Part shown: positions 28,960 through 38,375 of the stretch, piece after piece | Numbering within the stretch: position 1 is the first letter of the stretch | How the letters are laid out: each line of letters begins with the position of its first letter | Source of the DNA: an uncultured cyanobacterium | GTDB lineage: Bacteria > Cyanobacteriota > Cyanobacteriia > PCC-6307 > Cyanobiaceae | Assembly: GCA_903917565.1 (NCBI GenBank) | Contig: CAIXBB010000010.1 | Location: 1-50,589 of the forward strand | Direction: 5' to 3' | DNA: 50,589 nt | The notes under the pieces: model-generated | Databases searched by the model: none | Told to the model about the DNA's origin: nothing | Seen by the model: the letters and a program-made list of their open reading frames with translations, nothing else | Position numbers and translations under genes: made by a program

Positions 28960-29766
28960 TCAGGGGGCCAGGGCCAGGAACTGGGCCAGAGCCTGCACGG
29001 GAACGGGCGGCCAGCGCCGTATCTGCAGCAGCCATTCTTCCTGCCGGTAGCGGGGATCCAGGCCGGAGGCCGCGGCCCAGTGGCTCTCCGCTTCCCCCCG
29101 GGCGCCCCGTTGCCAGAGCAGTGCCGTGAGTCCGGCCCGGGCATCGGCGAACAGGGGATAGCGGCGGATCAGGTCGCGCAGCTGCTTCTCCGCCGCCGTG
29201 GTGTCCCCCAGCTGGAAGGCGGCCAGGGCGGCGCTGGAGCGGGCCATGGCGAAGCCGGGCCGGGCGGCGGCGGCAGCAGCGAAGCATTGGCGGGCCGACC
29301 GCCACTCTCCCTGGGAACCCTCCACATTGCCCAGGTTGAAAAGGGCGGAGGCCTCGAGGGGATCCCGGTCCAGGATCCAGCGGTAGTCGGCCGCCGCCGC
29401 CGGCCAGAGGCCCAGGGCCTCCTCCGCGGTGCCGCGGTTGAGATGGGGGTCGGCGCTGCCGGGCTCCAGGCGAATGGCCTGGTCCTGGTCGGCGATCGCT
29501 GCCTCCGGGTCCCCCAGGGCCAGCTGCACGTTGCCCCGGTTACTCCAGGCCGAGGCGTCCTGCGGCGCCAGCTCCAGCACCTGATCCCACAGGGGCAGGG
29601 CCTCTCCAAAACGGCCCTCACGGCTGGCGACGAGGGCCTGCTCGAACAGCGCCGGCAGCGACGGCGCCCCGTGGCCGGCCTCGGCCAATGCCGCCGGCGC
29701 CCAGGCCATCAGCACGGACAGCAGCACCGCCAGCACTGGCAAGACCGCCGCCATCCGAGTCCTCAC
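28960..29766 (-). CDS. Secreted/lumenal TPR protein
   Basis: 268 residues. An N-terminal signal peptide ([20 protein letters not shown], small-residue cleavage site AALA) is followed by about five tetratricopeptide repeats, for example [40 protein letters not shown] and [20 protein letters not shown]. The protein probably acts in the periplasm or thylakoid lumen as a binding scaffold. It overlaps the ruvB stop by ATGA, so it is expressed with ruvB; no functional link is evident. Confidence 0.85.
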   Translation of the reverse strand: MRTRMAAVLPVLAVLLSVLMAWAPAALAEAGHGAPSLPALFEQALVASREGRFGEALPLWDQVLELAPQDASAWSNRGNVQLALGDPEAAIADQDQAIRLEPGSADPHLNRGTAEEALGLWPAAAADYRWILDRDPLEASALFNLGNVEGSQGEWRSARQCFAAAAAARPGFAMARSSAALAAFQLGDTTAAEKQLRDLIRRYPLFADARAGLTALLWQRGARGEAESHWAAASGLDPRYRQEEWLLQIRRWPPVPVQALAQFLALAP

Positions 29767-30845
29767 GCCGCCACCGCGGCAGGTCCATCGAGATGGGCAC
29801 GGCCGGCGGCAGTGACGATCCGTCCCCGGGGCGTGCGCTGCAGGAACCCCAGCTGCAGCAGATAGGGCTCCACCACGGCCTCCAAGGTGGCGGGATCCTC
29901 CCCCAGCCCCGCCGCCAGGGTGTCGAGTCCCACCGGGCCACCGCCGTAGGCCTCCAGCATCAGGCTCAGCAGGCGGCGGTCGCTGGCATCCAGGCCACGC
30001 CCGTCCACCCGGTGCAGGGCGAGGGCCTCATCCACCAGCGCCGCATCGATCTGGCCGTGTCCGCCCACCGCCGCCACATCGCGCACCCGTCGCAGCAACC
30101 GGTTGGCGATGCGGGGCGTGCCCCGGCAACGGCGGGCCACCTCCTGGGCGGCGCAGGGCCGCAGGGCCAGCTGCAGCAGGCCGGCGGCCCGCACCACGAT
30201 CGCCTCGAGGTCGTCGAGGCCATAGAACTCCAGCCGCTGGATCAGGCCGAAGCGATCCCGCAGCGGCGAACTGAGCGAACCGGCGCGGGTGGTGGCCCCC
30301 ACCAGGGTGAAGGGGGCCACGTCCAGGCTGCGGGTGCGGGCGGTGGTGCCCTTGCCCACGGTGAGGTCGAGGCGGAAGTCCTCCATGGCCGGATAGAGGA
30401 TCTCCTCGGCCACCCGGTTGAGCCGGTGGATCTCATCGATGAAGAGCACCTCGCGGGGCTGCAGATTCACCAGCAGTCCGACGATGTCCCGGGGACGCTC
30501 CAGGGCGGGGGCACTGGTGATCCGGCAGCGCACCCCCAGCTCCTCGGCCAGCACCAGGGCCATGGTGGTCTTGCCGAGGCCGGGGGGGCCGTAGAGCAGC
30601 ACGTGGTCAAGGGCCTCCTGGCGGCGGCGGGTGGCCTCCACGGCGATGCGCAGCACCTGCTTGAGTTCGCTCTGGCCGATGTAGTCCGCCAGGCGGCGGG
30701 GCCGCAGGCCATCCTCCCGGACCAGTGGCTCTTCCTCGGGCCGGGCGGCGGGATCGACGAGGCGCGCCGATGGGACACCGGTGGCCTGGACCCCGCCCGC
30801 CCCCGGGACACGCCCGGCCGGCCCTCCCGAAGAGATGATCGCCAT
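29763..30845 (-). CDS. ruvB: Holliday junction branch migration helicase subunit RuvB
   Basis: AAA+ motor that drives branch migration with RuvA. 360 residues. Walker A is [13 protein letters not shown]; Walker B is [11 protein letters not shown]; sensor/arginine region is [18 protein letters not shown]; and the C-terminal winged helix includes [15 protein letters not shown] and [10 protein letters not shown]. The N-terminus before [11 protein letters not shown] has a longer linker than in enterobacteria, as in other cyanobacteria. The gene is divergent from smpB. Confidence 0.97.
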   Translation of the reverse strand: MAIISSGGPAGRVPGAGGVQATGVPSARLVDPAARPEEEPLVREDGLRPRRLADYIGQSELKQVLRIAVEATRRRQEALDHVLLYGPPGLGKTTMALVLAEELGVRCRITSAPALERPRDIVGLLVNLQPREVLFIDEIHRLNRVAEEILYPAMEDFRLDLTVGKGTTARTRSLDVAPFTLVGATTRAGSLSSPLRDRFGLIQRLEFYGLDDLEAIVVRAAGLLQLALRPCAAQEVARRCRGTPRIANRLLRRVRDVAAVGGHGQIDAALVDEALALHRVDGRGLDASDRRLLSLMLEAYGGGPVGLDTLAAGLGEDPATLEAVVEPYLLQLGFLQRTPRGRIVTAAGRAHLDGPAAVAA

Positions 30846-30907
30846 GGTTGGAGGGTACCGGCTGCTGCCTAGGGTCGGGGAGCACCCAGGTGATCCGGTA
30901 CGAAGCG

Positions 30908-31408
30908 ATGGCGAAGGGGCCCGGCAGGAAGGGCGGTGGCGCCAAGAGCGCCGACCCGGCCAACCGGCTGCTGGCCGACAACCGCCTGGCCAGACACCAG
31001 TACGAGATTCTCGAAACCCTCGAGACCGGCATCGAACTGCTCGGCACCGAGGTGAAATCGATCCGGGCCGGCCAGGTGAACCTGCGCGACGGTTTCTGCC
31101 TGATCCGCAACGGGGAGATGCAGCTCCACAACGTCCACATCTCCCCCCACAGCCACGCCGGCCGGTTCTTCAACCACGAGCCGCTGCGGGTGCGGAAGCT
31201 GCTGGCCCATCGGCGCGAGATCGACAAGTTGCGGGGCTCCCTCGATCAGAAGGGCCTCACCCTGGTGCCACTCAACCTGCACCTGAAGGGCTCCTGGATC
31301 AAGATCACCATCGGCCTGGGCAAGGGCCGCAAGCTGCACGACAAGCGCCAGGACGAAAAGAACAAGCAGATCGCCAAGGAAACCCGGGCCGCCGTCGCCC
31401 GACTCTGA
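30908..31408 (+). CDS. smpB: SsrA-binding protein SmpB
   Basis: Binds tmRNA and places it on stalled ribosomes. 166 residues from the ATG at 30908. The oligonucleotide-binding barrel is clear: [51 protein letters not shown], and [17 protein letters not shown] followed by the basic tail. It is divergent from ruvB. No tmRNA gene is seen in the window. Confidence 0.96.
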   Translation: MAKGPGRKGGGAKSADPANRLLADNRLARHQYEILETLETGIELLGTEVKSIRAGQVNLRDGFCLIRNGEMQLHNVHISPHSHAGRFFNHEPLRVRKLLAHRREIDKLRGSLDQKGLTLVPLNLHLKGSWIKITIGLGKGRKLHDKRQDEKNKQIAKETRAAVARL

Positions 31409-31417
31409 GCAGCGACC

Positions 31418-33514
31418 TCAGGGGTTGGTGGGTTCCACCGGTGGCGGCGGCGCGGGAGCCGCTGGCGTGGCGGGCTTGGTGCCGGCGCCGGGGGTGGTTG
31501 GTGAAGGCACAGCGGGCGTTTCCGGCCTCTCCACGGGGGTGGGTGGGGCGTCCGGGGCCGGTGGGGGGGTGGGAGCCGGAGGGTCGGCTCGCAGCGACAA
31601 CCGGATCAGGGCCGGAGCGACGCCGTCGTTGGTGAGCAGCAACTGGACCGGCGAGCTCTTCTGGGAGCCGAGGGTGACCACCCGCAGGGGCCCCCTGGAC
31701 TCCAGCGGGGTGCCCTCAGCAGAGAAGACGCTCATCTGCAGCAGGGGGGAGCCGTTGACCCCGAGGGCCAGGCCATGGCCGGCGGGGAGCCGGATCGGGA
31801 AGATCCGGGCCCCGCTGGCGGGCACCTCGGCCGTGAGCACCTGGGTGGCACCGGAGGGAACCTCGATCAGCTCGATCCTGAGGTTCTCCAGCGTCAGTTC
31901 GGCGGCGGCATACCAGATCTGGCGGAACGGCTCCGGCGGCATCGCCTGGGAGGCGCGGCTCGGCAGCAGGTTCTGCACACTGGCCGACACCAGCTCCCGC
32001 AGCACCGCCGGGCTCAGGCCCTGGCGCACGAAACTGCCCTGGCGCGACTCCCAGTCGCTGGCCTTGAAGTTGCCCAGCCGCCGGCGCAGGGGCAGGGGCA
32101 ACTGCTCCACCCGGGCCAACCATTCCTCGGCCAGCTCGTTCCAGACGCGCCGCAGGGGTGCATCATCGAGGGTGTCGGAGGGGAGCCGGCCGTTGCGTTC
32201 GGGGTACTGGGCCAGCAGGGCCGCATCCACCAGGCTGAGGAACCAGGCGCGGTCCACCTGCATGGCCCGCAGGCGGTTGAGCAGTTGCTGCCGCTGGTCC
32301 ACCTCCGACGGAGGCAGGCTGCTGGGCAGTTCGGGCACCCCGCCGGGGGGCGCTGTGGCCACCTTGCCGCGGCTCAGCCACCACCAGCCCACTGCCGTGC
32401 CGACGACGGCCGACAACACCAGGGCGATCAGCACGGGCCAGAAGCCCCCCTCGGCCGCTTCCTCCCGTTCCTCATGGCGGCGCCGCAGGCTCTCGGGGCC
32501 AGCGGCGGCCGCCGGTGGTGGCGGAACCGCCGCCGTGCGCAGGGGCAGCTGGGGCTCCACCCGGGGCATTTCCGGCGGGCGGGGGGCCTCGGTGGACGCC
32601 ACCACGCTGGCAACGGCCTCCAGCGGAGCCGGGGCGGCAGGGGGCACCAGGATCACGGTGCGATCGGCCCGGGGCACGGGTCCCGTGCTGTCGGGCATCG
32701 CCAGGGTCTGGAAGGCCACCAGGGCCTGGCCAGCCGAAGCAAACCGTTCCTCGGGATGGCGGCTGAGCAAGCGCTGCAGCTGGAGCCGCAGGTCCGGCTC
32801 GGCCTCGAGGGCCGCCGGCCAGCGCCACTGCATGGTGGTGGGATCGAGCAGGCGTCCCGGGGTATCGCCACTCAGCAGCACCAGGCACACCACCCCGAGG
32901 GCATGCAGGTCCATCCACGGCTGGGCCGGCTCGCCCCGGGCCAGTTCCGGCGGGGCATAGCCCGGAGTGGCGCCCAGCAGCCGTTCTCCGTTGGTGCCGC
33001 TGGCGGTCCCCCGCACCAGGCCGAAATCGAGGGGCACCGGCAAGCCGTCGCTGTCGCGGCGCAGCAGGTTGGCGGGACTGAGGTCCCCGTGCAGCAGATC
33101 CTGGCTGTGCAGGGCGGCGAGCACCGGCAGCAGCTGGCGCAGCAGCAGCAGCACCTCCCCGGCCCCGAAGACCAGCTGGCGTTCCGAGCGCAGCTCCAGC
33201 AGCTGCTGGTAGGTGCGACCCGCCTGCCACTCCCGCACCAGCCAGAGCTGCTCGTCGGCCATGATCACGGCGCCGATGCGGGGCACCTGGGGATGGAGCA
33301 CCCCCTGGAGCCGCGACCAGAGCTCCCGGGCCTGGTCCTGGTCCTGGTCCTGGTCGGGTCCGATGCAGCGCAGGGCCACGGGCGCATCGGCGGCCAGCTG
33401 GTCGCTCGCCAGCCACAACACCCCCTGGGGCCCGACGATCTCCGAGCCGAGACAGCGCTCCAGCCGGTAACGGCCGCCGATCACCTGACCCTGGGCTGCA
33501 GCTGCCGATGTCAT
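31418..33514 (-). CDS. Ser/Thr protein kinase-like membrane protein with degenerate kinase motifs
   Basis: 698 residues from the ATG at 33514. An N-terminal kinase-like domain (about 10-270) is followed by a Pro-rich linker, one membrane segment at 358-381, an external domain, and a long Pro-rich tail ending VEPTNP. Kinase motifs are altered. The glycine loop reads CLGSEIVGPQG, the beta-3 lysine is replaced (VALR, Arg49), HRD is HGD (142-144) with the following Asn kept (SPANLL), and DFG is present (163-165). Weak or no activity is possible, and it may act as a scaffold or sensor. Its ATG overlaps the stop of cysK. A DQDQDQDQ stretch comes from a DNA repeat at 33332-33355. Confidence 0.82.
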   Translation of the reverse strand: MTSAAAAQGQVIGGRYRLERCLGSEIVGPQGVLWLASDQLAADAPVALRCIGPDQDQDQDQARELWSRLQGVLHPQVPRIGAVIMADEQLWLVREWQAGRTYQQLLELRSERQLVFGAGEVLLLLRQLLPVLAALHSQDLLHGDLSPANLLRRDSDGLPVPLDFGLVRGTASGTNGERLLGATPGYAPPELARGEPAQPWMDLHALGVVCLVLLSGDTPGRLLDPTTMQWRWPAALEAEPDLRLQLQRLLSRHPEERFASAGQALVAFQTLAMPDSTGPVPRADRTVILVPPAAPAPLEAVASVVASTEAPRPPEMPRVEPQLPLRTAAVPPPPAAAAGPESLRRRHEEREEAAEGGFWPVLIALVLSAVVGTAVGWWWLSRGKVATAPPGGVPELPSSLPPSEVDQRQQLLNRLRAMQVDRAWFLSLVDAALLAQYPERNGRLPSDTLDDAPLRRVWNELAEEWLARVEQLPLPLRRRLGNFKASDWESRQGSFVRQGLSPAVLRELVSASVQNLLPSRASQAMPPEPFRQIWYAAAELTLENLRIELIEVPSGATQVLTAEVPASGARIFPIRLPAGHGLALGVNGSPLLQMSVFSAEGTPLESRGPLRVVTLGSQKSSPVQLLLTNDGVAPALIRLSLRADPPAPTPPPAPDAPPTPVERPETPAVPSPTTPGAGTKPATPAAPAPPPPVEPTNP
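33332..33355. repeat. Hexanucleotide tandem repeat (CTGGTC x4)
   Basis: Four exact copies of CTGGTC inside the kinase-like gene, encoding (DQ)n on the minus strand just after the degenerate ATP-binding region. A unit of six keeps the frame when the copy number changes. Confidence 0.9.
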
Positions 33515-34557
33515 CGAATCAGGACCCCTTCGGTGCGCTGGGGTTGCTCCAGGCCGCGGCCTGCCAGCCAATCATGGTCGTAGAGGCGGGAGCGGTAGCG
33601 ATCGCCGCTGTCACAGAGCACGGTGACGATGCGATGGCCCGGCCCGAGGCGCCTGGCCGTTTCCACCGCCGCCGCCACGTTGATGCCCACCGAGCCCCCC
33701 ATGAACAGGCCCTCCTGCCAGAGCAGGCCATAGATCGTACGCAGCGCCATGGGGTCGTCGATGCGGACGGCATCATCGATCGGGGCCCCCTGGAGGTTGG
33801 CGGTGACGCGGCTGTTGCCGATGCCTTCGGTGATCGAACCACCTTCGCTTTTCAGGGAGCCGTCGGTGGCCCAGCTGTAGAGGGCGCTGCCGCAGGGATC
33901 GGCCAGGACGCATCGGATCGAGGGATCCTGCTCCTTGAGATACAGCGCCACCCCCGCATAGGTGCCCCCGGTGCCGGTGGCGGCCACCCAGGCATCCAGC
34001 CGGCCGCCGGTCTGCTCCCAGATCTCCGGGCCGGTGCTGCCGTAGTGGGCGCGCCGGTTGGCGAGGTTGTCGAACTGGTTGGCCCAGAGGGCGCCGGGGA
34101 TCTCCTCGGCGATGCGGCCGGAGAGGCGCACGTAGTTATCCGGGTCGCTGTAGGGCACCGCCGGCACCGTGCGCACCTCGGCGCCGAGGCTGCGCAGCAG
34201 GCCGATCTTCTCCGCCGACTGGGTTTCGGGGATCACGATCAGGCAGCGATAGCCGCGGGCATTGCAGAGGTGGGTCAGCCCGATACCGGTGTTGCCAGCG
34301 GTCCCTTCCACCACGGTGCCCCCCGGCTGCAGCAGGCCGCTCGCCTCCGCGTCCTGGAGGATGCCGAGGGCGGCCCGGTCCTTCACCGACCCACCGGGGT
34401 TCATGAACTCCGCCTTGCCGAGGATCTCGCACCCGCTGAGGGCACTGAGGGCGTGGAGCCGGATCAGCGGCGTTCGGCCCACCGCGCCGCTGAAGCCCTC
34501 GGTGATCCCTGTGGTCATGCCATCGCTGTGGGCTCCCATCCGGCTGGCCTTCTCCAT
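33511..34557 (-). CDS. cysK: Cysteine synthase (O-acetylserine sulfhydrylase)
   Basis: PLP enzyme that makes cysteine from O-acetylserine and sulfide. 348 residues. The PLP lysine is in NPGGSVKDRAAL; the substrate loop is EGTAGNTGIGL; the phosphate-binding loop is TGTGGTYAG; and GSVGINVAA lies near the C-terminus. It belongs to the longer cyanobacterial branch, with a C-terminal extension. Its start region has several possible methionines (a later one precedes GITEGFSGAVGRTPLI). It is divergent from egtB, and its product cysteine is a precursor of ergothioneine in egt pathways. Confidence 0.94.
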   Translation of the reverse strand: MEKASRMGAHSDGMTTGITEGFSGAVGRTPLIRLHALSALSGCEILGKAEFMNPGGSVKDRAALGILQDAEASGLLQPGGTVVEGTAGNTGIGLTHLCNARGYRCLIVIPETQSAEKIGLLRSLGAEVRTVPAVPYSDPDNYVRLSGRIAEEIPGALWANQFDNLANRRAHYGSTGPEIWEQTGGRLDAWVAATGTGGTYAGVALYLKEQDPSIRCVLADPCGSALYSWATDGSLKSEGGSITEGIGNSRVTANLQGAPIDDAVRIDDPMALRTIYGLLWQEGLFMGGSVGINVAAAVETARRLGPGHRIVTVLCDSGDRYRSRLYDHDWLAGRGLEQPQRTEGVLIR

Positions 34558-34617
34558 GGCTGCGTGGCCGGATCGTAGGGAACATCCCTAAGGTCGGCCC
34601 CAGAGAATGGCAGGTCC

Positions 34618-35856
34618 ATGGGCTCCAGGGCACACTCCCCGGCGGACAGCACCAGGCTCCTGCAACGGCTCCTGGCGGTACGACAGCACAGCGAGCGCCT
34701 GATCGACGGCCTGGAACCGGAGGACCTCTGCCTGCAGGGCATGGTCGAGGCCAGCCCCGCCAAGTGGCACCTCGGGCACACCACCTGGTTCTTCGAAACC
34801 TTCCTGCTGGAGCCCCACCTGCCGGGCCATGAACCGCCCGATCGCCGCTGGGGCCATCTGTTCAATTCCTATTACGAGGCGATCGGCAGCCGCCACCCCC
34901 GCCCCCAGCGGGGTCTGCTCACCCGCCCGGCCATCGGCGAGGTGCTGGCCTGGCGCCGCCGCGTCGACGCCGGGCTGGAAGCGCTGCTGCTGGAACTGGA
35001 TCGCCGTCCCGCCGAGGCGGCCGCCCCCCTGCTCGAGCTGGTGGAGCTGGGGCTGCAGCACGAACAGCAGCACCAGGAGCTGCTGCTGATGGACCTGCTC
35101 GACGGCTTCAGCCGCAACCCGCTGGAGCCCGCCTACGGCCAGGAGCCACCCGGGGCAGAGGCTTCTGAAACCCCCGGCGGCTGGCGCACCCACCCCGGCG
35201 GCCTGGTGGAGGTCGGCCATGGTGGCAGCGGCTTCCATTTCGACAACGAAGCCCCCCGCCACCGGCAGTGGCTGGAGCCGTTCCTGCTGGCCGAAACGCT
35301 GGTCAGCGATGGGGACTACGCCGCCTTCATCGCCGATGACGGCTACCGGCGGCCGGAACTCTGGATGAGCGAGGGCTGGGCGGTGCTGCAGGAGCGCGGC
35401 TGGTGCGCCCCGCGCTACTGGCGTGGGGACTGGGAATTCAGCCTGGCGGGCCGGAGGCCGCGCCACCCCCAGGCGCCGGTGCGGCACCTGAGCTGGTTCG
35501 AGGCCGATGCCTTCGCCCGTTGGAGCGGAAACCGGCTGCCCAGCGAAGCCGAATGGGAGCTGGTGGTGAGGGAGGCGGCACAGCCCGGCGGCCGCCCCCT
35601 GCCCCAGGCCTTCGCGGCCCTTTGGCAGTGGACCGCCAGCCCCTACCGCCCCTACCCCGGCTTCCGGCCCGCCGCCGGAGCCGTGGGCGAATACAACGGC
35701 AAGTTCATGACCTCCCAGTTCGTGCTCCGGGGCAGCAGCTTCCTCACCCCGGCGGGCCACGCCCGCCCCACCTACCGCAACTTCTTTCCGCCCCACTGCC
35801 GCTGGATGGCCGCCGGCCTGCGCCTGGCCCGCGATGGCGCCACGGGCCCATGCTGA
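34618..35856 (+). CDS. egtB: Ergothioneine biosynthesis protein EgtB
   Basis: Non-heme iron enzyme that joins hercynine to a thiol with O2 to form a sulfoxide. 412 residues. The N-terminal DinB-like domain has KWHLGHTTWFFE (His51/His54) and the iron-binding HEQQHQE (His148, His152, Glu154). The C-terminal formylglycine-enzyme-like lectin fold has LSWFEADAFARWSGNRLPSE and ends in NFFPPHCRWMAAGLRLAR. It overlaps egtD by 7 bases. First gene of a four-gene unit. Confidence 0.96.
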   Translation: MGSRAHSPADSTRLLQRLLAVRQHSERLIDGLEPEDLCLQGMVEASPAKWHLGHTTWFFETFLLEPHLPGHEPPDRRWGHLFNSYYEAIGSRHPRPQRGLLTRPAIGEVLAWRRRVDAGLEALLLELDRRPAEAAAPLLELVELGLQHEQQHQELLLMDLLDGFSRNPLEPAYGQEPPGAEASETPGGWRTHPGGLVEVGHGGSGFHFDNEAPRHRQWLEPFLLAETLVSDGDYAAFIADDGYRRPELWMSEGWAVLQERGWCAPRYWRGDWEFSLAGRRPRHPQAPVRHLSWFEADAFARWSGNRLPSEAEWELVVREAAQPGGRPLPQAFAALWQWTASPYRPYPGFRPAAGAVGEYNGKFMTSQFVLRGSSFLTPAGHARPTYRNFFPPHCRWMAAGLRLARDGATGPC

Positions 35857-36821
35857 TCGACCTCCATCCCGAGCCGGCCGACATGGCCCGTCTGGTGATC
35901 GAGGGCATGGGCCGCCGCCCGAAGCAACTGCCAGCCTGGCTTCTTTACGACGCCGAGGGGTCTCGGCTGTTCGAGGCGATCTGCGAGCAACCTGAGTACG
36001 GCCTCACCCGCACCGAAACAGCCCTGCTGGAGGCGCGGGCGCCCGAGATGGCCGCCGCCCTCGGCCCCGGCGTGGTGGTGGAGTTCGGGGCCGGCAGCGC
36101 CCGCAAGGTCAGCCCCCTGATCAGCGCCCTGAAGCCAGCCGCCTACGTGGCCCTCGACATCAGCGCTGACCACCTGGCGCCCGGCTGCCGGGCCCTGCAG
36201 CGCCGCCACCCCGACCTGCCGGTGCTGGGCATCTGCTGCGACTACAGCCACCTGGAGCAGCTCCCGGGCCACCCCGCCCTGGAGGGCCACGGGCGGCTGG
36301 GCTTCTACCCGGGCAGTTCGATCGGCAACTTCGACCCCGCCGGCGCCCAGGCGCTGCTGCGGCAGTTCCACCGGTTACTGGGTGCCGGCAGCCGCCTGCT
36401 GATCGGCCTCGACCAGCCCAAGGCGGTGGAGCGGCTGGAGGCGGCCTACAACGACGGGGCGGGCTGGTCGGAGGCCTTCGCCCGCAACCTGCTCACCCGG
36501 CTCAATCGTGATCTCGGCGGCGACTTCCAGGCGGCTGACTTCGAGTACCGGGCCTGGTGGGACGCCGAGCAGGGCCGCATCGCCATGGCCCTGGTGAGCC
36601 AGCGGGACCTGGAGGTGCGGCTGGCGGGCCGGTGCTGGCCGTTCGCGGCCGGTGAGCCGTTGATCACGGAATACAGCTACAAGTACGACCCCGAAGCCTT
36701 CCTCGCCCTGGCCGCCACGGCCGGCTGGCGGGGGGCGGGCCGCTGGAGCGATCCGGCCGGCGATTTCGCTCTGCATCTGCTGGTGCAGGCAGACTCGGAA
36801 CAGCACCGGAGCGATCCATGA
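35850..36821 (+). CDS. egtD: L-histidine N(alpha)-methyltransferase EgtD
   Basis: Adds three methyl groups to histidine from SAM, giving hercynine, the substrate of EgtB. 323 residues. Motifs are LPAWLLYDAEGSRLFEAIC, PEYGLTRTE, SAM-binding VVEFGAGSARKVSPL, FYPGSSIGNFDP, and the C-terminal ITEYSYKYDPEAF. The ATG lies inside the last codons of egtB, and the stop overlaps the next gene by ATGA, which indicates translational coupling. The SAH it releases would be cleared by the SAH hydrolase encoded at 46393-47835. Confidence 0.97.
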   Translation: MLIDLHPEPADMARLVIEGMGRRPKQLPAWLLYDAEGSRLFEAICEQPEYGLTRTETALLEARAPEMAAALGPGVVVEFGAGSARKVSPLISALKPAAYVALDISADHLAPGCRALQRRHPDLPVLGICCDYSHLEQLPGHPALEGHGRLGFYPGSSIGNFDPAGAQALLRQFHRLLGAGSRLLIGLDQPKAVERLEAAYNDGAGWSEAFARNLLTRLNRDLGGDFQAADFEYRAWWDAEQGRIAMALVSQRDLEVRLAGRCWPFAAGEPLITEYSYKYDPEAFLALAATAGWRGAGRWSDPAGDFALHLLVQADSEQHRSDP

Positions 36822-37054
36822 GCAGGGAGGAGCAGCGTCAGTCCATGCGCGGGGTGCGCGAAGGGCTGATCGGGGAACTCGAGGATCTTTACCGCAGGGC
36901 CTTCGACCGCATCGGCGAACAGGACCTGGGTGAAGGGGCCATTGCCCGGCTCACCCAGCTGCTGCTGCGCTCCCGCGAGGCGGCCATCACGCCCCTGCAG
37001 GAGGAGATCGAAGCGCCCCTGATCACCCGCGCCCCCGGCGAACCCGTGCCATGA
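36818..37054 (+). CDS. Hercynine metabolism small protein
   Basis: 78 residues, soluble and helical (MSREEQRQSMRGVREGLIGE, LEDLYRRAFDRIGE, IARLTQLLLRSREAAI). This is the small protein that in cyanobacteria always seems to follow egtB/egtD and is named for that context (I recall the TIGR04375 family). Biochemical role unknown. It is joined by ATGA overlaps to egtD on one side and to the coiled-coil gene on the other. Confidence 0.8.
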   Translation: MSREEQRQSMRGVREGLIGELEDLYRRAFDRIGEQDLGEGAIARLTQLLLRSREAAITPLQEEIEAPLITRAPGEPVP

Positions 37055-37533
37055 GCAGCTGGCTGGAGGAACTGGAGGCACGGCTGGATCAGCAGCTGGA
37101 AGGCTTCCTGCGCACCAATCCCCAGCAGGAGGAGCTGCTGCGGGGACAGGCCGCCCGCGACCGACAGCGGCAGCTGCTGGCCGAACGGGTCCGCCTGCGG
37201 CAGCAGGCCGAGGAGCAGCGGCGCCAGTTGCTGAAGCTGGCCGAGGAGATCCGACAGTGGCAGGAGCGGATCGGCCGGGCCCGGACGGCCGGGGCCGAGG
37301 AGCTGGCCGGCCGCGCCGAAGGCCATGTGGCGGGCCTGATGGACCAGGGACGCCAACGCTGGCGGGCCCTCACCGACCTGGGCCAGCGCTTCGCCAGCGT
37401 CGAGCAGGAGCTGGCCGAGCTGAGCAGCCAGCGCAGCTCCGACCCCGCCCCCACACCCGACCTGGAGGCCGACTGGGCCCGGTTCGAGGCCCAGCAGGAG
37501 CTGCAGGAGCTGAAGCGCCGCAGCCAGCGCTGA
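37051..37533 (+). CDS. Hercynine metabolism protein, coiled coil
   Basis: 160 residues, predicted to form one long coiled coil over about residues 30-90 (RQRQLLAERVRLRQQAEEQR, RQLLKLAEEIRQWQERIGRA) and a second helical part around ALTDLGQRFASVEQELAELS. It corresponds to the second context-named family of cyanobacterial egt clusters (I recall TIGR04376). No enzymatic motif is seen. It may hold the Egt enzymes together, which is a guess from shape and coupling. Last gene of the unit. Confidence 0.8.
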   Translation: MSSWLEELEARLDQQLEGFLRTNPQQEELLRGQAARDRQRQLLAERVRLRQQAEEQRRQLLKLAEEIRQWQERIGRARTAGAEELAGRAEGHVAGLMDQGRQRWRALTDLGQRFASVEQELAELSSQRSSDPAPTPDLEADWARFEAQQELQELKRRSQR

Positions 37534-37546
37534 GCCGCGCCGCACC

Positions 37547-38347
37547 ATGGGTTTTCTGCTCTCGAAACTGCTGCCGATCGGCCTCTACCCCCTCGGCCTG
37601 GCCCTGCTGCTTCAGATCGCCGGCCTGCTCAGCCGGCAACGCCGCATCGGCCCGATCCTCTCCAGCACGGGCCTCGTGTTGCTCTGGCTGGCGGCCACGC
37701 CCCTGCTGAGCCGGCAGCTGGTGTGGGGCCTGGAGGAACGGGCCGCCCGGCTGACGCCCTCCCCGATTCCCCGGGCCGATGCGGTGCTGGTGCTGGGGGG
37801 AGGACTGCGGCCTGCCCTGCCGCCCCGCCAGGGGGTGGAAGTGAACGAGGCCGGCGACCGGCTGCTGCGCGCCGTGGCCCTGATGAGGGAGGGCAAGGCC
37901 CCCTGGCTGCTGGTGACCGGCGGCAGGGTCACCTTCATGGCCAACGATCCGGCGGCCGGTGAGGCCCGGCTGGCCAAGGCCCTGGCCACCAGCCTGGGGG
38001 TGGCGGCCGATCGGATCGTGACCAGCGAAGGGGGGCGCAACACGGCGGAGGAGACCACGGCCCTTGTGCGGGTGGCCCGGCAGCGGGGCTGGAGCTCCCT
38101 GCTGCTGGTCACCAGCGCCACCCACCTGCCCCGCTCGCTGGCCACCCTGCGCCGGGCAGCACCCGAGCTCCGGATCATCCCGGTGGCCTGCGACTTCCAG
38201 CTCCCCGACCGGAGATCCTTCGGCACCCCCACCCTGGTCGGCAGCGTGATGGGGCTGCTGCCCAGCGCCGAGGCCCTGGTGCTGACCACCACCGCCCTGC
38301 GGGAGCATCTGGGCCTGCTGGCCTACCGCTGGCGCGGTTGGATCTGA
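37547..38347 (+). CDS. YdcF-family (DUF218) membrane-anchored protein
   Basis: 266 residues. Two N-terminal hydrophobic segments (LYPLGLALLLQIAGLL and ILSSTGLVLLWLAATPLL) precede a DUF218 domain with the nucleotide-binding-like start ADAVLVLGGG, EAGDRLLRAVALMREGKAPW, VTSEGGRNTAEE and LLVTSATHLPRSLATLRRA. The ElyC/SanA/YdcF group is linked to cell-envelope integrity; substrate unknown. It lies 13 bases after the egt unit but appears functionally separate. Confidence 0.88.
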   Translation: MGFLLSKLLPIGLYPLGLALLLQIAGLLSRQRRIGPILSSTGLVLLWLAATPLLSRQLVWGLEERAARLTPSPIPRADAVLVLGGGLRPALPPRQGVEVNEAGDRLLRAVALMREGKAPWLLVTGGRVTFMANDPAAGEARLAKALATSLGVAADRIVTSEGGRNTAEETTALVRVARQRGWSSLLLVTSATHLPRSLATLRRAAPELRIIPVACDFQLPDRRSFGTPTLVGSVMGLLPSAEALVLTTTALREHLGLLAYRWRGWI

Positions 38348-38375
38348 CACGCCGCCCCCGAGGCCCGCTGGAGGT

